Below, piece after piece: positions 9,680 to 22,387 of a stretch of DNA of 64,000 nt. The notes beneath the pieces were generated by a model that did no database searches, was not told where the DNA came from, and was given only the letters and a program-made list of their open reading frames with translations. The position numbers were made by a program, and so were the translations under genes. Within the stretch, counting starts at the first letter, position 1. Each line of letters opens with the position of its first letter. The stretch comes from Lamellibrachia columna (lineage: Eukaryota > Annelida > Polychaeta > Sabellida > Siboglinidae): NCBI GenBank assembly GCA_963662155.1, contig OY759267.1, forward strand, positions 34,266,976 through 34,330,975, in the 5' to 3' direction.

Positions 9680-11014
9680 GTATATTAGGGGGGGTGGGGA
9701 CATCTTCAATCTAGTGCAGCCTCCCTCCGATAAGTTACATCAAAGCAGAACAAGTCACATTATAATAGAATTACTTAGCAGTCAACTTTTGTTTATTTCA
9801 GTTAATTAGACACAGTCACCTTTACTCAAGTCCATGTGAAGAGCACACATCTATTGGGAGTTGAGAAAATCCTGGACAGGCCCAGCTGTTATCTGATATG
9901 GCCTAGTGAGCTGACGTAACTGTTTCACATGGAAGGTGAGTTGTTTTTGAGGACTCCACTAAGTAGGTTATGTAATGTTATGCAATTCGACAAGTTGAGG
10001 TGTCTGGCTTTTCAGTAATCCACACTCAAAGGAGATATGTGGGTCTGTTTACATAGGTGTATTGTGGCACCAGGTAAAAAATTATTATAACTTTCAGTAT
10101 GGAATAACAACTGGCTATATAGAATTTGATTACAGAACACATGCTGGACTATTCCAAAAATTATGTTACAAGTTCATTCGAGTGAGCTGAAAAAGTGAGT
10201 GTATTCGAGTATCGTACTAGAATACAGACTGTCTGAAGCTGAAGTAGCTCATATCTGTGTGTTCTGTCCACCACAGGTGGTGGTTCCTTGTGTATGTAAG
10301 CAACTCCAACAACTAGGTAGGACATAGATTTTTTGCATGAATGCATGATTTTCATTTACCTTTATCAACAGTCTAAATGAAAAAAATTCTGCACCGTTAC
10401 CATTTTTATTTGGGGTAAGACCACAGTTGACCTTCCTGTTTACTGTTTCACACGAATGTAGGGCACGCGAAATTGTGAAATGTGAACTTAATAAATTCAT
10501 ATTATGTGACATGAGTGCCTTTGAGCATGAATATTCACAGGTTTGTTTATAGAAGCTATTGGCTGTGAAATAGTGCATTTTTTTGAGAGTTTAACTGGCG
10601 GAGGGATTTATGGGAATTTTTCTGCTATGGGCCACGTGGGCGCATGAATACACGTCGGAAACTGCCAGCAATCCTGAAGGAGTGGTTTGCACCACTCTGT
10701 CAAAGTCATCCTGGCTTAGCCGTGGCAACCAAACCCCACTGCTAACCCCACTGGGTTCCTGTTGGATTGCTGCATCTGATGGTTTGTGGTAACAGTGGCC
10801 GGTCTTGAAGCCACCAATTTTCATCTTAATTCCACCAGCAGGTGGACATTTCTCCTCACTCTTGTTACTACTATTACTACTATCATGTGTTGTCTCCTCC
10901 ATTTTAAAATCCCAGGTAAATCCAAGTAAAATTACTAATGAAAGTGACAAAACCGTTATCTGAATGAAAAGACGTCTAATCCACCTGAGAAACCAGATGA
11001 CAGTGACAGGAGAC
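9678..11014 (-). repeat. Satellite unit 1
   Basis: 1337 bp. Transposase N-terminal frame open at 10591-10950 (minus), ending in the unit-specific tail SCAHVAHSRKIPINPSAS after LLAVSD. Confidence 0.9.
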
Positions 11015-12355
11015 CAGTATATTAGGGGGGGGGGACATCTTCAAACTATAGTAGCCTCCCTCTGATAAGTTACATCAAAGCAGAACAAGTCACATTATAA
11101 CATAATTACTTAGCAGACAACTTTTGTTTATTTCAGTTAATTAGACACAGTCACCTTTACTCAAGTCCATGTGAAGAGCACACATCTATTGGGAGTTGAC
11201 AAAATCCTGGACAGGCCCAGCTGTTATCTGATATGGCCTAGTGAGCTGATGTAACTGTTTCACATGGAAGGTGAGATGTTTTTTTGGGGACTCCACTAAG
11301 TAGGTTATGTAATGTTATGCAATTCGACAAATTGAGGTGTCTGGCTTTTCAGTAATCCACACTCAAAGGTGATATTTGGGTCTGTTTACATAGGTGTATT
11401 GTGGCACCAGGTAAAAAATTATTATAACTTTCAGTATGGAATAACAACTGGCTATATAGAATTTGATTACAGAACACATGCTGGACTATTCCAAAAATTA
11501 TGTTACAAGTTCATTCGAGTGAGCTGAAAAAGTGAGTGTATTCGAGTATCGTACTAGAATACAGACTGTCTCAAGCTGAAGTAGCTCATATATGTGTGTT
11601 CTGCCCACCACAGGTGGTGGTTCCTTGTGTATGTAAGCAACTCCAACAACTAGGTAGGACATAGATTTTTTGCATCAATGCATGATTTTCATTTACCTTT
11701 ATCAACAGTCTAAATAAAAAAAAATTCTGCACCGTTACCATTTTTATTTGGGGTAAGACCACAGTTGACCTTCCTGTTTACTGTTTCACACGAATGTAGG
11801 GCACGCGAAATTGTGAAATGTGAACTTAATAAATTCATATTATGTGACATAAGTGCCTTTGAGCATGAATATTCACAGGTTTGTTTATAGAAGCTATTGG
11901 CTGTGAAATGGTGCATTTTTTGGAGAGTTTAACTGGCGGAGGGATTTATGGGAATTTATCTGCTATAGGCCACGTGGGCGCATGAATACACGTCGGAAAC
12001 TGCCAGCAATCCTGAAGGAGTGGTTTGCACCACTCTGTCAAAGTCATCCTGGCTTAGCTGTGGCAACTAAACCCCACTGCTAATCCCACTGGGTTCCTGT
12101 TGGATTGCTGCATCTGATGGTTTGTGGTAACAGTGGCCGGTCTTGAAGCCACCAATTTTCATCTTAATTCCACCAGCAGGTGGACATTTCTCCTCACTCT
12201 TTCTACTACTACTACTACTACTATCATGTGTTGTCTCCTCCTTTTTAAAATCCCAGGTAAATCCAAGTAAAATTACTAATGAAAGTGACAAAACCGTTAT
12301 CTGAATGCAAAGACGTCTAATCCACCTGAGAAACCAGATGACAGTGACAGGAGAC
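11015..12355 (-). repeat. Satellite unit 2
   Basis: 1341 bp. The transposase frame (12067-12291) ends at a premature TAG caused by GGCAACTAAACC in place of GGCAACCAAACC. Confidence 0.9.
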
Positions 12356-13692
12356 CAGTATATTGGGGGGGTGGGGACATCTTCAAATTAGTGCAGCCTC
12401 CCTCTGATAAGTTACATCAAAGCAGAACAAGTCACATTATAACATAATTACTTAGCAGTCAACTTTTGTTGATTTTAGTTAATTAAACACAGTCACCTTT
12501 ACTCAAGTCCATATGAAGTGCACACATCTATTGGGAGTTGAGAAAATCCTGGACAGGCCAAGCTGTTATCTGATATGGCCTAGTGAGCTGACGTAACTGT
12601 TTCACATGGAAGGTGGGTTGTTTTTGAGGACTCCACTAAGTAGGTTATGTAATGTTATGCAATTCGACAAGTTGAAGTGTCCGTCTTTTCAGTAATCCAC
12701 ACTCAAAGGTGATATTTGGGTCTGTTTACATAGGTGTATTGTGGCACCAGGTAAACAATTATTATAACTTTCAGTATGGAATAACAACTGGCTATATAGA
12801 ATTTGATTACAGAACACATGCTGGACTATTCCAAAAATTATGTTACAAGTTAATTCGAGTGAGCTGAAAAAAGTGAGTGTATTCGAGTATCGTACTAGAA
12901 TACAGACTGTCTCAAGCTGAAGTAGCTCATATATGTGTGTTCTGCCCACCACAGGTGGTGGTTCCTTGTTTGTGTAAGCAACTCCAACAACTAGGTAGGA
13001 CATAATTTTTTTGCATGAATGCATGATTTTCATTTACCTTTATCAACAGGCTAAATTAATTTTTTGTCTGCACAATTACCATTTTTATTTGGGGTAAGAC
13101 CACAGTTGACCTTCCTGTTTACTGTTTCACACGAATGTAGGGCACGCGAAATTGTGAAATGTGAACTTAATAAATTCATATTATGCGACATGAGTGCCTT
13201 TGAGCATGAATATTCACAGGTTTGTTTATAGAAGCTATTGGCTGTGAAATAGTGCATTTTTTGGAGAGTTTAACTGGCGGAGGGATTTATGAGAATTTTT
13301 CTGCTATGGGCCACGTGGACGCATGAATACACGTCGGAAACTGCCAGCAGTCCTGAAGGAGTGGTTTGCACCACTCTTTCAAAGTCATCCTGGCTTAGCC
13401 TTGCAACCAAACCCCACTGCTAACCCCACTGGGTTCCTGTTGGATTGCTGCATCTGATGGTTTGTGGTAACAGTGGCCGGTCTTGAAACCACCAATTTTC
13501 ATCTTAATTCCACCAGCAGGTGGACATTTCTCCTCACTCTTTCTACTACTACTAATACTATCATGTGTTGTCTCCTCCATTTTAAAATCCCAGGTAAATC
13601 CAAGTAAAATTACTAATGAAAGTGACAAAACCGTTATCTGAATGCAAAGACATCTAATCCACCTGAGAAACCAGATGACAGTGACAGGAGAC
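12356..13692 (-). repeat. Satellite unit 3
   Basis: 1337 bp. The frame (13395-13628) is shifted by loss of one base in TTAGCCTTGCAACC. It shares this and several other variants with unit 7. Confidence 0.9.
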
Positions 13693-15025
13693 CAGTATAT
13701 TAAGGGGGGGACATCTTCAAACTAGTGCAGCCTCCCTTTGATAAGTTACATCAAAGCAGAACAAGTCACATTATAATATAATTACTTAGCAGTCAACTTT
13801 TGTTTATTTCAGTTAATTAGACACAGTCACCTTTACTCAAGTCCATGTGAAGAGCACACATCTATTGGGAGTTGAGAAAATCCTGGACAGGCCCATCTGT
13901 TATCTGATATGGCCTAGTGAGTTGACGTAACTGTTTCACATGGAAGGTGAGTTGTTTTTGAGGACTCCACTAAGTAGGTTATGTAATGTTATGCAATTCG
14001 ACAAGTTGAGGTGTCTGTCTTTTCAGTAATCCACACTCAAAAGTGATATTTGGGTCTGTTTACATAGGTGTATTGTGGCTCCAGGTAAAACATTATTATA
14101 ACTTTCAGTATGGAATAACAACTGGCTATATAGAATTTGATTACAGAACACATGCTGGACTATTCCAAAAATTATGTTACAAGTTAATTCGAGTGAACTG
14201 AAAAAGTGAGTGTATTCGAGTATCGTACTAGAATACAGACTGTCTCAAGCTGAAGTAGCTCATATATGTGTGTTCTGCCCACCACAGGTGGTGGTTCCTT
14301 GTCTATGTAAGCAACTCCAACAACTAGGTAGGACATAGATTTTTTGCATGAATGCATGATTTTCATTTACCTTTATCAACAGTCTAAATTTAAAACAATT
14401 CTGCACAGTTACCATTTTTATTTGGGGTAAGACCACAGTTGACCTTCCTGTTTACTGTTTCACACGAATGTAGGGCACGCGAAATTGTGAAATGTGAACT
14501 TAATAAATTCATATTATGTGACATGAGTGACTTTGAGCATGAATATTCACAGGTTTGTTTATAGAAGCTATTGGCTGTGAAATAGTGCATTGTTTGGAGA
14601 GTTTAAATGGCGGAGGGATTTAAGGGAATTTTTCTGCTATGGGCCACGTGGGCGCATGAATACACGTCGGAAACTGCCAGCAATCCTGAAGGAGTCGTTT
14701 GCACCACTCTGCCAAAGTCATCCTGGCTTAGCCGTAGAAACCAAACCCCATTGCTAACCCCACTGGGTTCCTATTGGATTGCTGCATCTGATGGTTTGTG
14801 GTAACAGTGGCCGGTCTTGAAGCCACCAATTTTCATCTTAATTCCACCAGCAGGTGGACATTTCTCCTCACTCTTTCTACTACTACTACTACTATCATGT
14901 GTTGTCTCCTCCATGTTAAAATCCCAGGTAAATCCAAGTAAAATTACTAATGAAAGTGACAAACCGTTATCTGAATGCAAAGACGTCTAATCCACATGAG
15001 AAACCAGATGGCCTTGACAGGAGAC
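13693..15025 (-). repeat. Satellite unit 4
   Basis: 1333 bp. A C-to-A change on the plus strand (TTCCTATTGG) makes a TAG in the transposase frame at 14771. It shares CACTCAAAAGTG with unit 8. Confidence 0.9.
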
Positions 15026-16367
15026 CAGTATATTAAGGGGGGGGGGGGTGGGGACATCTTCAAACTAGTGTAGCCTCCCTTTGATAAGTTACATCAAAGC
15101 AGAACAAGTCACATTATAATATAATTACTTAGCAGTCAACTTTTGTTTATTTCAGTTAATTAGACACAGTCACCTTTACTCAAGTCCATGTGAAGTGCAC
15201 ACATCAATTGGGAGTTGAGAAAATCCTGGACAGGCCCAGCTGTTATCTGATATGGTCTAGTGAGCTGACATAACTGTTTCACAGGGAAGGTGAGTTGTTT
15301 TTGAGGATTCCACTAAGTAGGTTATGTAATGTTATGCAATTCGACAAGTTGAGGTGTCTGTCTTTTCAGTAATCCACACTCAAAGGTGATATTTGGGTCT
15401 GTTTACATAGGTGTATTTTGGCACCAGGTAAAAAAATATTATAACTTTCAGTATGGAATAACAACTAGCTATATAGAATTTGATTACAGAACACATGCTG
15501 AACTATTCCAAATATTATGTTACAAGTTCATTCGAGTGAGCTGAAAAAGTGAGTGTATTCGAGTATCGTACTAGAATACAGACTGTCTCAAGCTGAAGTA
15601 GCTCATATATGTGTGTTCTGCCCACCACAGGTGGTGGTTCCTTGTGTATGTAAGCAACTCCAACAACTAGGTAGGACATAGATTTTTTGCATGAATGCAT
15701 GATTTTCATTTACCTTTATCAAGTCTAAATTAAAAAAAATTCTGCACAGTTACCATTTTTATTTGGGGTAAGACCACAGTTGACCTTCCTGTTTACTGTT
15801 TCACACGAATGTAGGGCACGCGAAATTGTGAAATGTGAACTTTATAAATTCATATTGTGTGACATGAGTGCCTTTGAGTATGAATATTCACAGGTTTATT
15901 TATAGAAGCTATTGGCTGTGACATAGTGCATTTTTTGGAGAGTTTAACTGGCGGAGGGATTTATGGGAATTTTTCTGCTATGGGCCACGTGGGCGCATGA
16001 ACACACGTCGGAAACTGCCAGCAATCCTGAAGGAGTGGTTTGCACCACTCTGTCAAAGTCATCCTGGCTTAGCCGTGGCAACCAAACCCCACTGCTAACC
16101 CCACTGGGTTCATGTTGGATTGCTGCAACTGATGGTTTGTGGTAACATTGGCCGGTCTTGAAGCCACCAATTTTCATCTTAATTCCACCAGCAGGTGGAC
16201 ATTTCTCCTCACTCTTTCTACTACTACTACTACTATCATGTGTTGTCTCCTCCATTTTAAAATCCCAGGTAAATCCAAGTAAAATTACTAATGAAAGTGA
16301 CAAAACCGTTATCTGAATGCAAAGACGTCTAATCCACCTGATAAACCAGATGACAGTGACAGGAGAC
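15026..16367 (-). repeat. Satellite unit 5
   Basis: 1342 bp. Transposase N-terminal frame intact at 15944-16303. The G-run at its start is long and interrupted by one T. Confidence 0.9.
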
Positions 16368-17159
16368 CAGTTTATTAGGGTGGGGGGGGGTGGGGGACAT
16401 CTTCAAACTAGTGCAGCCTCCCTCTGATAAGTTACATCAAAGCAGAACAAGTCACATTATAATATAATTACTTAGCAGTCAACTTTTGTTTATTTCAGTT
16501 AATTAGACACAGTCACCTTTACTCAAGTCCATGTGAAGAGCACACATCTATTGGGAGTTGAGAAAATCCTGGACAGGCCCAGCTGTTATCTGATATGGCC
16601 TAGTGAGCTGACGTAACTGTTTCACATAGAAGGTGAGTTGTTTTTGAGGACTCCACTAAGTAGGTTATGTAATGTTATGCAATTCGACAAGTTGAGGTGT
16701 AATCCACACTCAAAGGTGATATTTGGGTCTGTTTACATAGGTGTATTGTGGCACCAGGTAAACCATTATTATAACTTTCAGTATGGAATAACAACTGGCT
16801 ATATAGAATTTGATTACAGAACACATGGTGGACTATTCCAAAAATTATGTTACAAGTTCATTCGAGTGAGCTGAAAAAGTGAGTGTATTCGAGTATCGTA
16901 CTAGAATACAGACTGTCTCAAGCTGAAGTAGCTCATATATGTGTGTTCTGCCCACCACAGGTGGTGGTTCCTTGTGTATGTAAGCAACTCGATTGCATAG
17001 ATCATTATAATCCAACTTGGATGCATCTTGGGAAATCTTGAGAAGAACACAGGATTGAATTTGGTGGATTTTATATTTGTCTAAAGCGTGGAATATTGAT
17101 CGGATAAGTATTATTATTGTGTGTATATTAAACATAAACTTAAAAGAGTCCTTGTTTAG

Positions 17160-17560
17160 TCAATAGTTGCTGTTAAAATTTAGCTATAGGAGTAATTTAT
17201 GGTAGTTTATATCGTAGGTCTCCGAGGACTCGGTAGCGCGAGCGATAATTAAGGGTTGTTGTTTTCAGTTGATTGGGTACATAATACGAGACGTAATATT
17301 ATTGTAAATAATTTAGTACATATTAAATATTGAAAACCTAAATATTTTGTTTTAGCAATATTTATTGTTAAAAGTTAGCCGTAGGTAGTAATTCAGTGTT
17401 ATTTAAATAAGGTCACTGAAATTTCGTTAGCGCGAGCGATATTACGTTTTGTTAGTCAGCTGTTACGTAGAAAGTAAGTTGGAAGGCAGTAGCTGTAAAT
17501 TTAATTAAGACATAATTAACATACTATAAAGTGTGTATTACAGCACAAAAACAGTCTTTG
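17160..17560 (+). promoter_or_regulatory. Doublet repeat in the LINE 5' UTR
   Basis: Two diverged monomers about 195 bp apart, seen from TAGCGCGAGCGAT at 17234 and 17428 and TGTTAAAATTTAGC/TGTTAAAAGTTAGC at about 17171 and 17368. Duplicated 5' UTR monomers often carry the internal promoter of LINEs; that role is inferred here. Confidence 0.5.
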
Positions 17561-17625
17561 TGAAGACTACCTAGTATAAATTGATTATAAACGGATTATA
17601 AACAAATACAAATTTAATTTCTAAC

Positions 17626-18722
17626 ATGGCGCCGTGCAAACGCCAAGTAAAGGCGAAACGTAATTTGATATGCTCTAGCTGCGACAGCTGGATAGACTTT
17701 GCAAAGTCCGGGTGTGTAAATTCGTGGGCGGAGGTGCAGGCGGATGATTTCCATTTCGTGTGTAGGGGTGTAAGACAGTGAAACATCTGCAGGAGCATGT
17801 GATTGAGCTAAGGCATATGATTTTGATGATGACAGGGCAGGGTGAGAGAGAAGTGAGCAGAGGTGGTGAGAATGATGAGAGCAGAGGTGGTGAGACCGAG
17901 GAGAGCAGAGGTGGTGAGACCGAGGAGAGCAGAGGTGGTGAGACCGAGGAGAGCAGAGGTGGTGAGACCAAGGAGAACAAGGAGAGCAGTGGCAATGTGA
18001 GGGAGAAAGCTGGTAAGAAGAAGAAAGATGACAGAAGGCAGAGAATGCAACAAAAGAGAGGTAAGCGGGTGAGTGGAGAGGGATTGCCAGGTGGTAAGAC
18101 AGTAAAGGTTGATGATATGAGAGAAAGGGGGCATACTAGTAGTGTGCAACAGAAAATGAGCTTTGCTGATGTAGTATCACAGGGGAAAGCGAGGAAAGCC
18201 CGGGTATTTATGGGGGATTCCATCATTAGGAAAGTGGATAAAATTGTAAATAGAGGAGATGACATAACAGTATGCCTACCAGGGGCAAAAGTAGAGGATA
18301 TAGCAGAGAAGGCAGGACAGGTCATGGGTGGTGGCACGGGAGGTGTTGTTCTCGTGCATGTGGGAACGAACAATGCAGAGAAGGAGGGAACGTCATCCAT
18401 CGTTGGTAAGTACAGGAGTTTGATCAAGACACTTAAAGAGGCACGAGTTGGGCAGATCGTATTGTCGGGGATTTTACCAATAATGGGAGGCAGGGGTGAG
18501 GAATATAGGAACTGTAGAAGGATGGCGATTAACACACAGGTACAGAAGGTATGTATGGAGGAGGGAGTAGGCTTCGTAGACATGTGGTTAAACTTTGTGG
18601 GAAGAGGTGACTTTTTCATGAGAGATGGACTACATCTGACAGGGAAGGGTGCTGCAGTTCTAGCGTGTGAGTTTGTCAGAGTTGTCGACGAGGGCACAGG
18701 TACCATAAATTATTTAAACTAG
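17626..18722 (+). pseudogene. LINE ORF1 with PHD-like finger and SGNH/GDSL esterase domain
   Basis: The first ATG at 17626 opens MAPCKRQVKAKRNLICSSCD, a Cys-rich finger like those at the start of CR1 ORF1. One missing base near 17770 breaks the frame before KHLQEHVIEL, which then runs to 18722. A 24-bp repeat (five copies, about 17853-17975) encodes ESRGGETE. The C-terminal half is an SGNH hydrolase: FMGDSII (Ser block), VLVHVGTNN (Gly/Asn block) and DGLHLTGKG (Asp-His block) keep the catalytic residues. CR1 ORF1 esterases are known; their exact role in retrotransposition is uncertain. Only the frameshift speaks against function. Confidence 0.85.
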
Positions 18723-21574
18723 ATGCGCAGGGGGAACTGACAGAGAAAACTCAAAGGAGTACTACTACAAATACACATCCAAAGAAATGTTCACCAATAA
18801 TTTCAGACAATGAACTTAAATGTGTATGCTTAAATGCCAGGAGCATAGTAAATAAAAAAAGTGAGTTAGACATTATGGTAGCAGATATTGATCCTCATGT
18901 AATAGGCATCACAGAATCATGGGCAAATGAAGATATAGTAGATGCTGAGTTAGCACTGACAGGCTATGTAATGTTTAGGAAGGATAGACGAGAAAGAAGG
19001 GGAGGTGGAGTAATTTTGTATATTAAAGAATCTATCCAAGCATATGAAATTACACTGAAAAGTGAAGCAGATAGTGTGGAAGCAATTTGGTGTAACATAG
19101 TTACCAGGAACTCAACATTAACAATAGGAATAGTTTATCGTAGTCCTAACATAGGACAAGAGGAAGATGAAAAATGACAAAAGGCGATAAGGGAGGTGAG
19201 CAAGGGAGAATGTGTTATAATGGGTGATTTTAACCATGGCCATATACAATGGGAATCATTTGAGAGTGCTGGAGGTGACGACCATCAGTTTCTACTTCTA
19301 ACACAGGATTGTTTCCTTACTCAACATGTCTTGGAACCAACCAGAGGTGGGAATGTGTTAGATTTAATTGTGTCTTCTCAAAATGAATTAGTTGACAATG
19401 TTGAAGTACACGAACCTTTGGGCTCAAGTGACCATAACCAAATATATTTTAATATAAAAGTAAAAACAGGGAATACATATAAAAAAACAATTGAGGAGGA
19501 ACTTCAACAAAGGCAAATATAAAGTGATGAGAACATATCTAGCAAATATAGATTGGAATAACTTGCTGAAGAACAAGACAGCAACAGAATGCTGGACTTG
19601 TTTAAAATATGAGATTGAGGGCATTATTGAGAAATTTATTCCATTAAGAAAACAAGGGAAAAGATCCAGGAAAAAACACCTGTTAAAAGAAGCTATTAGA
19701 AAAATTGCTCACAAACAGATGCTGTGGAGGGTCGATAAACACACTGGAAATGTAGAAGACTACACAAACTACAAAGAGGCACTTAACCTAGCTACAACTG
19801 GAATTAGAAAATCTAAAATAACCTTTGAACAAAAATTGGCAGGTAATATAAAAAATGACAGCAAGAGTTTCTATGCTTATGTAAGGAGTAAACAGAAAGT
19901 TCGAGATAAGGTCGGACCTCTGGAAAACAACAGTGAAAACATAATTTCAGATGGGTTCCAAATGGCAGAGATCCTGAATGAGTATTTCAGCTCAGTTTTT
20001 ACCACAGAAGATATCAACTCACTTCCAGTTCCATTGACTAAATTTGAGGGCAATAAATCAGAACATTTAGGGCAGTTATTTGTAACTCCTGAAATGATAG
20101 CAAAGAAAATTAAGAAGATGAAAGATAATAAATCACCTGGAGTTGATGGGATACCACCAAAACTGCTAAAGGAAATTGTTGATCAAATTGGTACACCACT
20201 TGCAAACTTATTTAACTTGTCACTAGAAGAAGGAATAGTTCCTTCAGAATTGAAAGAAGCAAACATTACGCCGCTATTTAAGAAGGGATCGAGGAAGAAG
20301 CCAGAACATTACAGACCAGTGAGTTTAACATCAGTTGTATGTAAATTACTCGAAACATTAATTAGAGACCACATGGTGGAATTCCTCGTAAAACATAAAT
20401 TAATAAATACATCTCAACATGGATTCCTAAAAGCAAGGTCATGTCTAACCAATCTCTTATGTTTTTTAGAAGAAATTACAAAGTGGGTAGATGACGGGTC
20501 ACCAGTGGATGTTGTCTACTTAGATTTTCAGAAAGCTTTCGATAAAGTGCCACATCAAAGATTGTTACTTAAACTAAAAGCCCATGGTATAGGCAATGAT
20601 GTAATCAACTGGATAGAAAAGTGGCTTACACACAGAAGACAGAGAGTAATAGTAGATGGTGAGATTTCAAACTGGAAATCTGTTTTGAGTGGGGTACCAC
20701 AGGGATCAGTATTAGGCCCTATACTGTTTTTAATATATATAAATGATTTGGAGGATGACATATCTAGCAAAGTACTCAAATTTGCAGATGACACAAAAGT
20801 ATTCAGAAAGGTTACTAATGATACAGATAACCAAAGTTTACAGGATGATCTGGAAAAATTAGTTAAATGGTCAGAAAAATTTTGGGAAGTGTAAATGTAT
20901 ACACATAGGACATGGAAATATGGACGAGGAATATAAAATGGGGGATGCTGTACTAGGTAGAACCACACAAGAAAAGGATTTAGGAGTAACATTTAATGCT
21001 GACATGAAAGTTTCAGAGCAATGTGGGATTGCTGCTTCGAAAGGAAATCAAATTCTAGGGCTAATTAGGAGAACTATCACGTATAAGGAGAAACATTTAA
21101 TTGTACCCCTGTACAAAGCAATAGTTAGACCACATTTGGAATATTGTATTCAAGCATGGAGGCCATATCGTAAAAAAAGACATAGATAAGCTAGAAAGAA
21201 TACAACGAAGAGCAACTAAGATGATTCCAGAATTAAGAGACCTTAGTTACGAAAGTCGCTTATTACAATGTGGTTTGACAACACTAGAGACCAGGAGACT
21301 AAGAGGAGACCAAATAGAAGTGTTTAAAATAGTGAACGGTTATGAGGATATTGATAGGAATATGTTTTTCAAACTTAAAGAAGGCAGTAGAACCAGAGGA
21401 CACAAAGCAGCATTAGTTAAGGAGCAGTGTAGGTTGGACATGAGAAAGTACTCTTTCTCACAGAGGGTGATAAATGAATGGAACAAACTGCCAAATGATT
21501 GTGTTAATGCTAGTAGTGTGAATATGTTTAAAAATAGAATTGACAGATATCTGATAAGGGCGGGCTACACATAG
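18723..21574 (+). pseudogene. LINE ORF2: endonuclease, reverse transcriptase, C-terminal domain
   Basis: The apurinic-type endonuclease begins CVCLNARSIVNKK near 18817, with GITESW, GGGVILY, TIGIVYRSPN, MGDFNH and GSSDHN boxes. The RT runs from 19491: YRPVSLTSV, VYLDFQKAFDKVPH, SGVPQGSVLGP and FADDTK, all intact. The C-terminal part includes RPHLEYCIQAW, a RRLRGDQIEVFK box and SFSQRVINEWN, ending at 21574. Breaks seen: a TGA at 19175-19177, a shift in the A-run near 19485, a shift with loss of a few codons near 20880, and a shift in the A-run near 21177. Two of these lie in poly-A runs, so sequencing error should be considered. Confidence 0.9.
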
Positions 21575-22387
21575 ATGAGAAAATTGTTGGACTCTCGATA
21601 AGCCAATGGCTTCCTTGTCCACTTGCCATCTGGAACTTGTTGTTCGAGATGGCAATCTTGTTAAATCTTGTTAAACTCCAACGACTAGGTAGGACATAGA
21701 TTTTTTGCATGAATGCATGATTTTCATTTGCCTTTATCAACAGGCTAAATTAAATTTTTGTCTGCATAATTACCATTTTTATTTGGGGTAAGACCACAGT
21801 TGACCTTCCTGTTTACTGTTTCACACGAATGTAGGGCACGCGAAATTGTGAAATGTGAACGTAATAAATTCATATTATGTGACATGAGTGCCTTTGAGCA
21901 TGAATATTCACAGGTTTGTTTATAGAAGCTATTGGCTGTGAAATAGTGCATTTTTTGGAGAGTTTAACTGGCGGAGGGATTTATGGGAATTTTTCTGCTA
22001 TGGGCCACGTGGGCGCATGAATACACGTCGGAAACTGCCAGCAATCCTGAAGGGGTGGTTTGCACCACTCTGTCAAAGTCATCCTGGCTTAGCCGTGGCA
22101 ACCAAACCCCACTGCTAACCCCACTGGGTTCTTGTTGGATTGCTGCATCTGATGGTTTGTGGTAACAGTGGCCGGTCTTGAAGCCACCAATTTTCATCTT
22201 AATTCCACCAGCAGGTGGACATTTCTCCACACTCTTTCTACTACTACTACTACTATCATGTGTTGTCTCCTCCATTTTAAAATCCCAGGTAAATCCAAGT
22301 AAAATTACTAATGAAAGTGACAAAACCGTTATCTGAATGCAAAGACGTCTAATCCACCTGAGAAACCAGATGACAGTGACAAGAGAC

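Larger units (their letters stand above)
16991..21673 (+). mobile_element. CR1-like LINE, nearly full length, inserted in satellite unit 6
   Basis: The insertion is flanked by AACTC at 16986-16990 and 21674-21678, a probable 5-bp target duplication. Outside it, unit 6 aligns with the other units without a gap. It has a 5' UTR of about 635 bp, ORF1 (17626-18722), ORF2 (18723-21574) and a short 3' UTR ending in the tandem repeat AATCTTGTTAAATCTTGTTA, as CR1/L2-type elements do. About six frameshifts or stops make it inactive now, but decay is light. Confidence 0.9.
16368..22387 (-). repeat. Satellite unit 6, split by a CR1-like LINE
   Basis: 6020 bp, which is 1337 bp of unit plus the 4683-bp insertion at 16991-21673. 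The transposase frame in the right-hand part is intact and runs open from 22425 to 21964. Confidence 0.92.

Noticed and set aside
10161..10578. Minus-strand frames MKIMHSCKK... and MHYFTANSFYK... in each unit
   Set aside because: No recognisable motif. They differ in length and are often broken between units, and they sit in the 0.58-kb part that is not transposase.
10610..10792. 60-codon plus-strand frame MGIFLLWATWAHEYTSETAS present in most satellite units
   Set aside because: It is the antisense of the transposase N-terminal frame, which has the clear coding identity because it continues into a real transposase at the left edge.
17808..18706. Minus-strand Leu/Pro/Ser-rich frames opposite LINE ORF1
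   Set aside because: Antisense of the ORF1 repeat and SGNH domain; no independent signal.
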